A stretch of 16,720 bases of DNA from CAMCXT01 sp046302715 (GTDB lineage: Bacteria > Bacteroidota > Bacteroidia > M30B66). The DNA lies in the NCBI GenBank assembly GCA_046302715.1, contig JBKCHQ010000148.1, positions 1-16,720 on the forward strand, in the 5' to 3' direction. Numbering within the stretch: position 1 is the first letter of the stretch; the number at the start of each line of letters is the position of its first letter. Made by a program: the position numbers and the translations under genes. The notes beneath the pieces are model-generated. The model ran no database searches and had not been told where the DNA came from. It saw only the letters and a program-made list of their open reading frames with translations. This document shows positions 1 to 6,783 of this stretch, piece by piece.

Positions 1-2
1 TT

Positions 3-116
3 GTTTATAAAAATGAAAGCCCTTATCTGCTAGGTATTATGGCTAAAGGTAAAAATCGTCCCGAACTCGAAATGTTTATTGGCGCAGTAGCTGAAGCTAT
101 TGCAAAAGGTTCTTAA
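3..116 (+). CDS. C-terminal tail of a probable beta-lactamase-like serine hydrolase (partial)
   Basis: Only the last 37 codons and a TAA stop are inside the window; the gene starts beyond the left edge. The readable tail contains VYKNESPYLLGIMAKGKNR followed by an amphipathic helix ending in AIAKGS. The pattern VY-x(4)-PYLLGIM-x-KGK resembles the last beta strand and final helix of class A beta-lactamase-like serine hydrolases (Beta-lactamase2 type), where the strand typically reads Y-V-L-x-V/I-x-T-K-G. The catalytic Ser-x-x-Lys, SDN and KTG motifs would lie outside the window, so activity cannot be judged. The gene is convergent with the threonine aldolase gene, separated by 128 nt in which I see no convincing terminator. 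The family call is from a short stretch and is tentative; the reading frame itself is clear because the other two plus frames stop early. Confidence 0.45.
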   Translation, partial: VYKNESPYLLGIMAKGKNRPELEMFIGAVAEAIAKGS

Positions 117-244
117 TGCCTGTAAAGCCTCCATAAATTACCACTCGGTCTAATTCGTTATATCGCCTACTTAAATTAGAGGTTATAATGCGTTCCATTG
201 TTATGGTTCCCCAAAGAATCAAGTAATTTTAAGAAACAAATACG

Positions 245-1273
245 CTAAATCGAAAGTTCTTTTGCCCGCTGCACAAACGCTTCAATGTCGGCAAGTTCGG
301 TATCCCAACTGCACATTAAACGCACCTCGCCGGTATGTTCGTTCCAAACGTAGAATGGAAATTCTTCGGCCAGTTTTTCGGATACGCCTGTTTTAAATAT
401 GGCGAATACGGCATTGGCCTCCACAGGTCGGGTTATGGTAACTCCGTTTACCGTTCTCAGGCCTGCCGCCAAATGTTGCGCATAGGTATTGGAATGTGTG
501 GCCAACTGTAACCACAAATCGTTCTTGAAAAATCCGAGAAATTGAGCGGCAATAAAGCGCATTTTGGAATACAGCTGCATGCCTTGTTTACGGCGGTATT
601 TAATGCCTTCGGCAAGATCTTTTCTAAAAAATACCACCGCTTCGCCCATCATCATACCGTTTTTGGTTCCTCCAAAACTCATTACATCCACCCCTGTCTG
701 TTGTATAAATTCACGAGGCGAAAGTCCCAAGCTTACTGCGGCATTCGAAATTCGTGCCCCATCCACATGCAGGTACAAATTCTCTTTTCGGCAAAAATCG
801 CCAAATGCTTTTATTTCTTCAAGGCTGTAAACCGTTCCATATTCGGTACTTTGCGTGAGCGACACTACTTTAGGTTGCACATGATGTTCAACGCCCCGCC
901 CCACCAGTATTTCGGGGAGTTGATTTACGCTTATTTTTCCGTTAACCGAGGGTAAGGTTATAAGTTTTGCCTGCAGATTGCGTTCGGGGGCCCCTGCTTC
1001 GTCGGTGTGAATATGTGCCATATCGCTGCAAATAACAGCTTCGTAGCTTCTCATGCAGCTTTGCAGGCCCAGCACGTTAGCGCCTGTACCGGTGGTTACA
1101 AAATAAACCTCGATATCATCGTTAAAAACACGCTTAAACTCAGCTTCGGCTGCTTCTGTAATTTCATCGTAGCCATAACCCTTAACATGGCCAGAATTGG
1201 CATGCTGCAATGCTTCAAGAATCTGGGGGTGAATGCCCGAACAATTATCGGACGCAAAAAATCGCCTTCTCAT
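245..1273 (-). CDS. ltaE: Low-specificity L-threonine aldolase (PLP enzyme)
   Basis: A 342-residue fold-type I PLP enzyme predicted to cleave L-threonine or L-allo-threonine to glycine and acetaldehyde in the cytoplasm. Family signatures are seen in order: FASDNCSGIHP near the N-terminus (6-16), TTGTGAN (60-66) contacting the cofactor phosphate, AHIHTDEAGAPE (86-97) whose H87 matches the histidine that stacks on PLP, HVDGAR (169-174) with the cofactor-binding Asp171 and Arg174, and SFGGTKNG (199-206) with Lys204 as the Schiff-base lysine. The length fits the family (about 330-350). The ATG overlaps the stop of the upstream glycosyltransferase gene as ATGA, implying translational coupling. The placement behind a surface-glycan type pair is unusual for a glycine/threonine enzyme; I see no sequence reason for it to act on sugars. 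No Shine-Dalgarno is visible. Whether it prefers L-threonine or L-allo-threonine cannot be told from sequence. Confidence 0.93.
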   Translation of the reverse strand: MRRRFFASDNCSGIHPQILEALQHANSGHVKGYGYDEITEAAEAEFKRVFNDDIEVYFVTTGTGANVLGLQSCMRSYEAVICSDMAHIHTDEAGAPERNLQAKLITLPSVNGKISVNQLPEILVGRGVEHHVQPKVVSLTQSTEYGTVYSLEEIKAFGDFCRKENLYLHVDGARISNAAVSLGLSPREFIQQTGVDVMSFGGTKNGMMMGEAVVFFRKDLAEGIKYRRKQGMQLYSKMRFIAAQFLGFFKNDLWLQLATHSNTYAQHLAAGLRTVNGVTITRPVEANAVFAIFKTGVSEKLAEEFPFYVWNEHTGEVRLMCSWDTELADIEAFVQRAKELSI

Positions 1274-2514
1274 AATCTATTGTTAACCGAGCCCAAAGGT
1301 ATTTCCTTTTCGTCGGTGGTTTGGGTATAAAAAATAGGGTTTGTGCGCCTTGGGAAATTTTCATCCAGTGCTTTTTGACAAGCATTTAATACCTCGTTTA
1401 CCTCAATGAGTTGCATACAGGTATTATTTCCCTTACAGGGCGGAATGGAAAATTCGTGCACGCAGGGGCTGCAATACACATTTTTGTAAATTGGAATGCA
1501 ACGTTCCATTTGCCCATATTGATCGGGACTACACGGACCAAACAAGCCCACCACAGGTTGTTCGAGTGCCAGTGCCAAATGCAGGGGGCCGGTGTCATTG
1601 GTGAGGATGCATGCAGCGTCTTTAATTAAGGTAAGCAAATCGGCCACACTGGTTTTTCCGGCTACATTTATAACGGACGCATCTTCAGAAAAGGGCGCAT
1701 ATACGGTATTTACATAGTCACGTTCGGCTGCGCTCCCAATAAGAACGATGGTTAACTCGGGATACCTCTGCTTAAAGCTGCGGATAAATTCCTGAAAAGC
1801 CTGTTTGGTCCAGCGGCGTTCCAGCCTTAGGTCGGAAGCATTAGGATTTATAATCATATAGAGGCCATGTAAGCCCAGGGCCAGGCAAATTTCTTCAATG
1901 CGGGTAACGGGTAAATCGGGCGGAGTAAGTTTAGTGTAGATGCCTGCGCTGCCCAGCAAGCGAGCTGTTTGCAGGTATATTTCACTTAACGGGGCTTTTA
2001 TGTTGTAGTAAATAAGATGCGTGTAGAGTCCACTTCGATAATCTTTATCACTTTTGTAAAAGCCGATACGATTTTTGGCCAAACTAAGCGTACAGATTAA
2101 GCTCGAAAAATTCGAATACACTTCTAAATCAATATACACTTCGGGTTTGAATCTCCACAATTTAAGTAGCGCCGAAAATGTGCTTTTTATCAAGGTGAAA
2201 ATTCCTTTGTCATTAATTAAAAGGCTGCGGTTTATGAATGTTTTATAGCCTTCTGCAACGGCAAGATTGGCCGATGTGCTTAAAAACACAATTTCGGCTT
2301 CGGGATACATCATCCGTAAACTTTTAAGCAATGCGCTGGCCTGAATTATGGAGCCCATGCCTTTAAATTTGCATACTACAATGCGCTTGAACGGTTTGTC
2401 GAGCCGATGATTGATGCGTAAAATTTTTCCCGCGATGATCACCAACAGCCTGAGAATCCTGCATGCAAACCATCCTGCATAGCGGTCGATAGTGATTTGT
2501 AGGCCGGTTTTCAT
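1270..2514 (-). CDS. Glycosyltransferase family 9 (heptosyltransferase-like)
   Basis: A 414-residue GT-B fold glycosyltransferase of family GT9, the family of LPS heptosyltransferases WaaC/WaaF/WaaQ. Visible: an amphipathic, membrane-associating N-terminus (about 10-40), the N-terminal Rossmann entry KRIVVCKFKGMGSIIQAS (43-60), and LKSLRMMYPEAEIVFLST (63-80). In the C-terminal donor-binding half are INPNAS (222-227), LIGSAAERDY (258-267) and the hallmark NDTGPLHLALALEQPVVGLF (306-325). Four cysteines follow, at 348, 351, 360 and 366, a CxxC-x(8)-C-x(5)-C pattern common in non-WaaC GT9 members and possibly metal-binding. The GD pair that normally follows the first strand (the Asp proposed as general base in WaaC) reads GS here at residues 54-55. 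The gene overlaps both neighbours by ATGA, so it belongs with the upstream membrane protein. Sugar donor and acceptor are unknown; export to surface polysaccharide or LPS is an inference. Confidence 0.85.
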   Translation of the reverse strand: MKTGLQITIDRYAGWFACRILRLLVIIAGKILRINHRLDKPFKRIVVCKFKGMGSIIQASALLKSLRMMYPEAEIVFLSTSANLAVAEGYKTFINRSLLINDKGIFTLIKSTFSALLKLWRFKPEVYIDLEVYSNFSSLICTLSLAKNRIGFYKSDKDYRSGLYTHLIYYNIKAPLSEIYLQTARLLGSAGIYTKLTPPDLPVTRIEEICLALGLHGLYMIINPNASDLRLERRWTKQAFQEFIRSFKQRYPELTIVLIGSAAERDYVNTVYAPFSEDASVINVAGKTSVADLLTLIKDAACILTNDTGPLHLALALEQPVVGLFGPCSPDQYGQMERCIPIYKNVYCSPCVHEFSIPPCKGNNTCMQLIEVNEVLNACQKALDENFPRRTNPIFYTQTTDEKEIPLGSVNNRL

Positions 2515-4811
2515 TTTGATGCTTTTTTACGCCACACTTCGTAGCCTCCGAGCTTCCTGTAAAATTCATAGTGCGACACGATATAATCATGCATCACCTT
2601 GTGTCTTTTTTCATTAGGTACTCCGTCGGTGGCATCCCACCAGTTAGGCGGATCGTGCTTGTATAAAATCAGTCGGATATCCCAGTTTTTGACGCGTTTT
2701 ACCCAGTCGCGCTGCATCGACATGCTGTGTAAATTTTGCGGATTTTGGTAAACAAACGAAGGTACTTCCTTGCGGGTGTAAAAATGCAGCATGGGCGTAT
2801 TGGTAAAATCGAGGAAGGTGCCGCCCGACTGAAGTTCGGAGTTTAAAAAGCTCGATATTTCACTTATGTTTTTTCGCATAAATGCAGTGTCGGGTACTAA
2901 GCGTTGTTTTCGGGTAAAGTTGTTGAGTGTGTCGCAACGGAGGCTCTGTGCGGCAATGCTGCTTATAGGCAAATTTGACGGCAAACGCTCTGGAAACCGA
3001 ATCCAAATGGCAAAAACCGACCAAACGCCTACCGTAATGGCAGCTTTATGTAAAGGATTAATTTTACTTTCAACCAAGAAAAGCAGCGGCAAACCAATTA
3101 ACCCGAGTGAGAGTAGGAAATTGTCGGTGCTTTCGGCAAAGCCATGTCTAACCAAGCCTCGTGGTATATTTATAAGGGTGAAAACAGATACAAAAATCAA
3201 CAATAAAAATTGCAGGCGATGCGCTTTACGCTCTACTTGAAAGCATCGAATTAGAGCTATAAGTGCAGTAAATGCCGTAATAATCGGGAGTAATAGGTGA
3301 TGCGTTTTCCATTGAAAGTGATTTTCGTCGCCCATAAAAACCAATCCGTACGATTGCGAGCTGTTTAGGTAATCGAGAATGGAGGTTATATTCTGCACCC
3401 AAGGCAAATTGAGCGCGATACATATAAGCAGGCAAAACACCGAAAACAAAAGGAATACAGCCGTTAGTACGAGTATCCATTTTTTTGTGGGAATTACTTT
3501 TTTAATTCCAATAGGAATCAAACACATAGCCATGGCTCCGAGGTATGCCACCGATAAATCGGCCCGCCAAGGCACTAAGAAAATTAATGTAATGGCAAAA
3601 AGTACCTGGTTTTTTAAACTGTTTTGACGAATGAGACGCAACAGCATGAAAAAGGGGAGGAGCGCCGGAATGTAATACACCGAAAAAATGGCATCAGCAA
3701 ATGGAAACAGGAGACAAACGGCAAAAGCCAATGCGTTTGATTTAAAAATGAAATGCATTGTGGCATACAATAAAATCGCCCACAGCAAATATTCAAAAAC
3801 ATCGAAAATGAGAAAATCGAGCCCCTGAAATCCATAAATAATTTGATACAGCAGACCGAAGCCGTAATCAGAAACAAAATGGCTCGACAATTTTTCGAAC
3901 AACGGCATTACATTAAATAAATGCATTTCCTGTAAAGGCAAAACCCGATTTGCCATTTCGTACATTTCGGTGGGCGCTACTCCATAAGGCTGATAAAAGC
4001 CATAGATACTCAAACCTCCTGCAGCACAAAGCGTAGTATTTCGCATGAGTTTTTTCCAGGATACCGGCCTCGATTTTAGGATAAATACTCCGCCCATTAT
4101 GAGCAATAAAAGCAGTATATAACATACATGCAGGGGCAGTGTAGTCCCAATATGCACACTAATGCCGTAGCGAAATTCAACCGTTAGGAAGGGTAAAAAC
4201 GGCAAAATGGGGGCACTCCTCAGCCAAAATAGACGTGAACTTAGGAATGTGAAATTTATGTTATGAAGGCTTAAGCCAATTACTACCTGTAAACCTAATA
4301 AAATGAGTCCATGCAAAGGCAGAGGCATGCGCGGCAATACAAACGACAATTGCTGCCATATGAGTAAAGATAACAGTATCGTAAGAAACAAGATAATTCT
4401 GACTTTTAGGTTTTTACCCACAAAAAATTGCAGAATAAACGTTGCAGCAAGACATATTAAAATGCCGCCAATAATTGTATAAAGGGCTTTATTCCAAAGG
4501 GAACACAAGGAAAGTATAATTCCCGAAACCGCTAAAACAGCATACCAATTCTTCAAAGCGGGTAGCATTTTTAAGGTCTTGATATGTCCAATTAAGGTAA
4601 AGGTGCCTGCACTCGCCAGAAATGAAAGAATAAACACGTTAAAGGAATTTACTCTTGCACCAATATCTTCGCCCTTGAGCGTGGCTTCGCCCAATTGGTT
4701 TAATTCGGGTTTTTGCAAAAGGGGATGGAAATCGGGCAATAAGCCCAATGCCACGATTAAGCCCAGAAAGAGAGCGTTCCAATTTAGGGTGCGGAGGGTT
4801 GCCGTCTGCAT
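2511..4811 (-). CDS. Large polytopic membrane protein, possibly GT-C-type glycosyltransferase
   Basis: A 766-residue integral membrane protein that I do not recognise as a named family. It has roughly 14-17 hydrophobic segments between residues 13 and about 603 (for example 13-28, 58-77, 88-106, 109-132, 136-160, 227-245, 335-356, 360-393, 402-436, 445-470, 506-524, 533-549, 564-580, 589-605). A C-terminal soluble region of about 160 residues (606-766) follows, rich in aromatic and charged residues (FLDFTNTPMLHFY at 666-678, ILYKHDPPNWWDA at 715-727, GGYEVWRKK at 755-763). Many helices, then a periplasmic-type tail ending in GGYEVW-R/K, recall GT-C lipid-sugar-dependent glycosyltransferases, but I cannot identify a diagnostic acidic motif with confidence; acidic residues in the first large loop (GEATLKGEDIGA, 41-52) are candidates. 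The ATGA overlap with the GT9 gene supports a joint role in glycan assembly. A TACATTTG box lies upstream (4837-4844). Confidence 0.6.
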   Translation of the reverse strand: MQTATLRTLNWNALFLGLIVALGLLPDFHPLLQKPELNQLGEATLKGEDIGARVNSFNVFILSFLASAGTFTLIGHIKTLKMLPALKNWYAVLAVSGIILSLCSLWNKALYTIIGGILICLAATFILQFFVGKNLKVRIILFLTILLSLLIWQQLSFVLPRMPLPLHGLILLGLQVVIGLSLHNINFTFLSSRLFWLRSAPILPFLPFLTVEFRYGISVHIGTTLPLHVCYILLLLLIMGGVFILKSRPVSWKKLMRNTTLCAAGGLSIYGFYQPYGVAPTEMYEMANRVLPLQEMHLFNVMPLFEKLSSHFVSDYGFGLLYQIIYGFQGLDFLIFDVFEYLLWAILLYATMHFIFKSNALAFAVCLLFPFADAIFSVYYIPALLPFFMLLRLIRQNSLKNQVLFAITLIFLVPWRADLSVAYLGAMAMCLIPIGIKKVIPTKKWILVLTAVFLLFSVFCLLICIALNLPWVQNITSILDYLNSSQSYGLVFMGDENHFQWKTHHLLLPIITAFTALIALIRCFQVERKAHRLQFLLLIFVSVFTLINIPRGLVRHGFAESTDNFLLSLGLIGLPLLFLVESKINPLHKAAITVGVWSVFAIWIRFPERLPSNLPISSIAAQSLRCDTLNNFTRKQRLVPDTAFMRKNISEISSFLNSELQSGGTFLDFTNTPMLHFYTRKEVPSFVYQNPQNLHSMSMQRDWVKRVKNWDIRLILYKHDPPNWWDATDGVPNEKRHKVMHDYIVSHYEFYRKLGGYEVWRKKASK

Positions 4812-4836
4812 AACAAAAACGAAGCTGCAAGCTAAT

Positions 4837-4844
4837 CAAATGTA
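4837..4844 (-). promoter_or_regulatory. Candidate -7 promoter box TACATTTG before the membrane protein gene
   Basis: On the minus strand TACATTTG is a perfect match to the Bacteroidota -7 consensus TAnnTTTG. It would place a transcription start about 20 nt before the ATG at 4811. A TTTG lies 23 nt upstream of the box, further than the usual 19-21, so the -33 part is imperfect. It sits in the 55-nt gap after the DUF6992-like gene and would let the glycan-type genes be transcribed separately from the two secreted-protein genes. Confidence 0.35.
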
Positions 4845-4866
4845 AAGTACCTCAAAACAGGCGTAC

Positions 4867-5469
4867 TCAAAATCGCATATTTATACCGGCTCCACTGTGG
4901 TTGAGCCAAATGGCTTGCAAATAGCTTCGGTATTGACTGCTCACTTTATGGAGCGAATGGTAGAAAAGAGTATCAAAAATCAGCAAAAAACCTCCTTGTA
5001 GATACAGGCTGTTGCCCCAGCCCATTAGTGCATTACGGGTTTGCAGCTTGTTAGTAGTTTTTGCCTGCATATTGAGTGCATAGCCCGCTGTAATGTAGGC
5101 CAGATCCATACCGCAGTTAAACAATAACGTACGCTCCAGTTTTTCGAAGCGATGCAACGCCAGAACGGGATCGGATGCCCCAATCTCTTTTTTTTGGGTT
5201 TGAATACTGCTCATTACCAATGATGCGTTCACTACATTCCATAGGGCATTCATTCTAAAAAACTCACGCGAAACTCCTTGTTGCGTTAATCCCAAACCAA
5301 TTCCTGAAACCATCTGAATGGCCGACCATGTTCCCAGTACATTCATGGCCTTACGCTCTATGCGGCGGCGTTCAGCATCCATTTTTAGCGCTAAACTATC
5401 CACTTTTTGCCCAAATACACTTGAAAGAGATGGTAATACAAAGAGGATGGTAAAAATGAGTGGCCTCAT
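4867..5469 (-). CDS. Small secreted/membrane protein, DUF6992-like
   Basis: A 200-residue protein with a signal peptide (hydrophobic 3-19, likely cleavage near G20/Q21). A basic stretch (MDAERRRIERKAM, 30-42) follows, then about four hydrophobic segments: 43-62 (NVLGTWSAIQMVSGIGLGL), 76-88, 116-133 and 153-170. The central REFFRMNALWNVVNASL (68-84) matches my memory of the Bacteroidota family DUF6992, where a similar Y/F-F-H-Q-M-N-x-x-W-N-V-V-N motif sits in the second helix; the assignment is from pattern memory, not a search. Function is unknown. The ATG overlaps the stop of the 419-aa protein gene (ATGA), so the two are co-translated and may act together at the envelope. No cysteine lipobox is visible. 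An inner-membrane location is inferred from the number of helices. Confidence 0.75.
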   Translation of the reverse strand: MRPLIFTILFVLPSLSSVFGQKVDSLALKMDAERRRIERKAMNVLGTWSAIQMVSGIGLGLTQQGVSREFFRMNALWNVVNASLVMSSIQTQKKEIGASDPVLALHRFEKLERTLLFNCGMDLAYITAGYALNMQAKTTNKLQTRNALMGWGNSLYLQGGFLLIFDTLFYHSLHKVSSQYRSYLQAIWLNHSGAGINMRF

Positions 5470-6725
5470 GTTTTTTGCTTTTTCTTTTTGGCCGCCGGAA
5501 ACAATATGTTGTTAAGAATCAAACGATATCCGGGCGAATTGGGATGCAAGGCCAGATCGGTTGGCGGGTCGCCCACTTTATGTTCATAATCTTCAGGATC
5601 GTGACCGCCGTAAAAAGTCCAGGTACCTTTGCCATATTCTCCGTGAATGTACCGCGCTTCACCGGCTGCTTTATTTTCGCCCATTACCAAAACGCTGTTT
5701 TTAATGTGTTTCTTAACAAAAGCAGTGGTTTGGCCCATAAATCCTTTAATTATTTTTTCGTGGTTCTGGCACAGCATGGTAGGCACGGGATCCCACTTTG
5801 CCGAAAATTCGAACAATCCGAAATAATCGTCACGTTCGGGAATGCGACGCGATTGTGTGGCATCAATAGAGGAAAATTCGTATTCGGCTGGATTGGCACT
5901 TAGAATAAAATCGGTAAATGCAAAACATGCATTAAAGTCTATTTTACTTTGCATACGTGGATCGGCCGCATCGCCATCGAACATACTTTCGCAAATATCA
6001 ACACCATCAGCGGCAAGCGAAATGTCGTAACTATCGGTGGCCGAGCACATCGCAAATAAAAAGCCTCCACCAACAGTAAAGTCGCGTATTTTTTTAGCTA
6101 CGGCTAGTTTAAGCTCCGATACTTTCGAAAAACCCAGTTTACGTGCCATATTTTCAGCACTTTCCTGCTGATCCTGATACCACTTTTGACCACGGTAGGC
6201 ATACCAAAAACGACCGTATTGGCCGGTGAAATCTTCATGATGCAAATGCAGCCAGTCATAAAGAGGCAGTTTATCGCCCATAATTTCTTCGTCGTACACT
6301 ACTTCGTAAGGAATTTCGGCGTAGGTAAGCACGAGGGTCACCGCATCATCCCAAGGTGCTTTATCTTTGGGAGAATATACCGCTACTTTTGGCGCTTTTT
6401 CAAGCTTTATGGCGTCCATATTCGCTTCAGGGCTGGCAATCTCCGTTAATATGGCATTGGCCTGAGCATCCGAAATGGTTTGGTAGCTTACACCACGCAC
6501 TCTGCATTCGTCTTCAATCGGTTTTAGACCCTTCACCAGAAAGCTGCCACCACGGTAGTTCAACAGCCACTGTATTTCAACTTCTTGAGCAAGCACCCAA
6601 TAGGCAATACCGTATGCTTTAAGATGGTTTTGCTGCGACTGATCCATCGGAATCAGCAATGATGCCGATTTGAATCCCTGCAAGGAACTGAGCCATAAAA
6701 GCACTAAAATGATGAAGTGGCGCAT
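5466..6725 (-). CDS. Exported conserved Bacteroidota protein, often labelled asparagine synthetase B; probable GATase1-like fold
   Basis: A 419-residue protein with a signal peptide (hydrophobic 3-20, possible cleavage around S20-S22). I recall close Bacteroidota relatives carrying the database name asparagine synthetase B, but nothing here supports that. There is no N-terminal nucleophile Cys2 after Met, and no SGGxDS ATP-pyrophosphatase loop. What is seen is an alpha/beta protein: KVAVYSPKDKAPWDDAV (113-129), YDWLHLHHEDFTGQYG (156-171), then GGGFLFAMCSATDS (219-232) with Cys227 after a strand, and near the C-terminus HGEYGKGTWTFYGGHDPED (361-379) with His375. A Cys in a Gly-rich nucleophile-elbow-like turn plus a late GH-D-P-E resembles class I glutamine amidotransferase-like folds; this is inference. 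The C-terminus is a lysine-rich tail (AAKKKKQKT). Its stop overlaps the start of the DUF6992-like gene by ATGA. Location is probably periplasmic; substrate unknown. Confidence 0.8.
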   Translation of the reverse strand: MRHFIILVLLWLSSLQGFKSASLLIPMDQSQQNHLKAYGIAYWVLAQEVEIQWLLNYRGGSFLVKGLKPIEDECRVRGVSYQTISDAQANAILTEIASPEANMDAIKLEKAPKVAVYSPKDKAPWDDAVTLVLTYAEIPYEVVYDEEIMGDKLPLYDWLHLHHEDFTGQYGRFWYAYRGQKWYQDQQESAENMARKLGFSKVSELKLAVAKKIRDFTVGGGFLFAMCSATDSYDISLAADGVDICESMFDGDAADPRMQSKIDFNACFAFTDFILSANPAEYEFSSIDATQSRRIPERDDYFGLFEFSAKWDPVPTMLCQNHEKIIKGFMGQTTAFVKKHIKNSVLVMGENKAAGEARYIHGEYGKGTWTFYGGHDPEDYEHKVGDPPTDLALHPNSPGYRLILNNILFPAAKKKKQKT

Positions 6726-6783
6726 ATACTTTTCTATTCTAACGTAAAAGTCGAAAATTTCGGTGTATGAAGCACGTTAAAAG

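Noticed and set aside
149..180. Inverted repeat TCTAATT...AATTAGA between the convergent genes, as a terminator
   Set aside because: Only seven AT-rich base pairs around an 18-nt loop and no U-run; may be chance.
2866..3240. Plus-strand frame of 124 codons within the 766-aa membrane protein gene
   Set aside because: Antisense to a continuous coding region, basic low-information product, no motif.
5466..6725. Annotation as asparagine synthetase (glutamine-hydrolysing)
   Set aside because: No Cys2 nucleophile, no ATP-pyrophosphatase loop, and an export signal; the name is probably a propagated error.
6752..6762. Short palindrome CGAAAATTTCG upstream of the 419-aa protein gene
   Set aside because: Eleven bases with a one-base centre is too short to call an operator or terminator; a nearby TACGTTAG differs from the -7 consensus and has no -33 partner.
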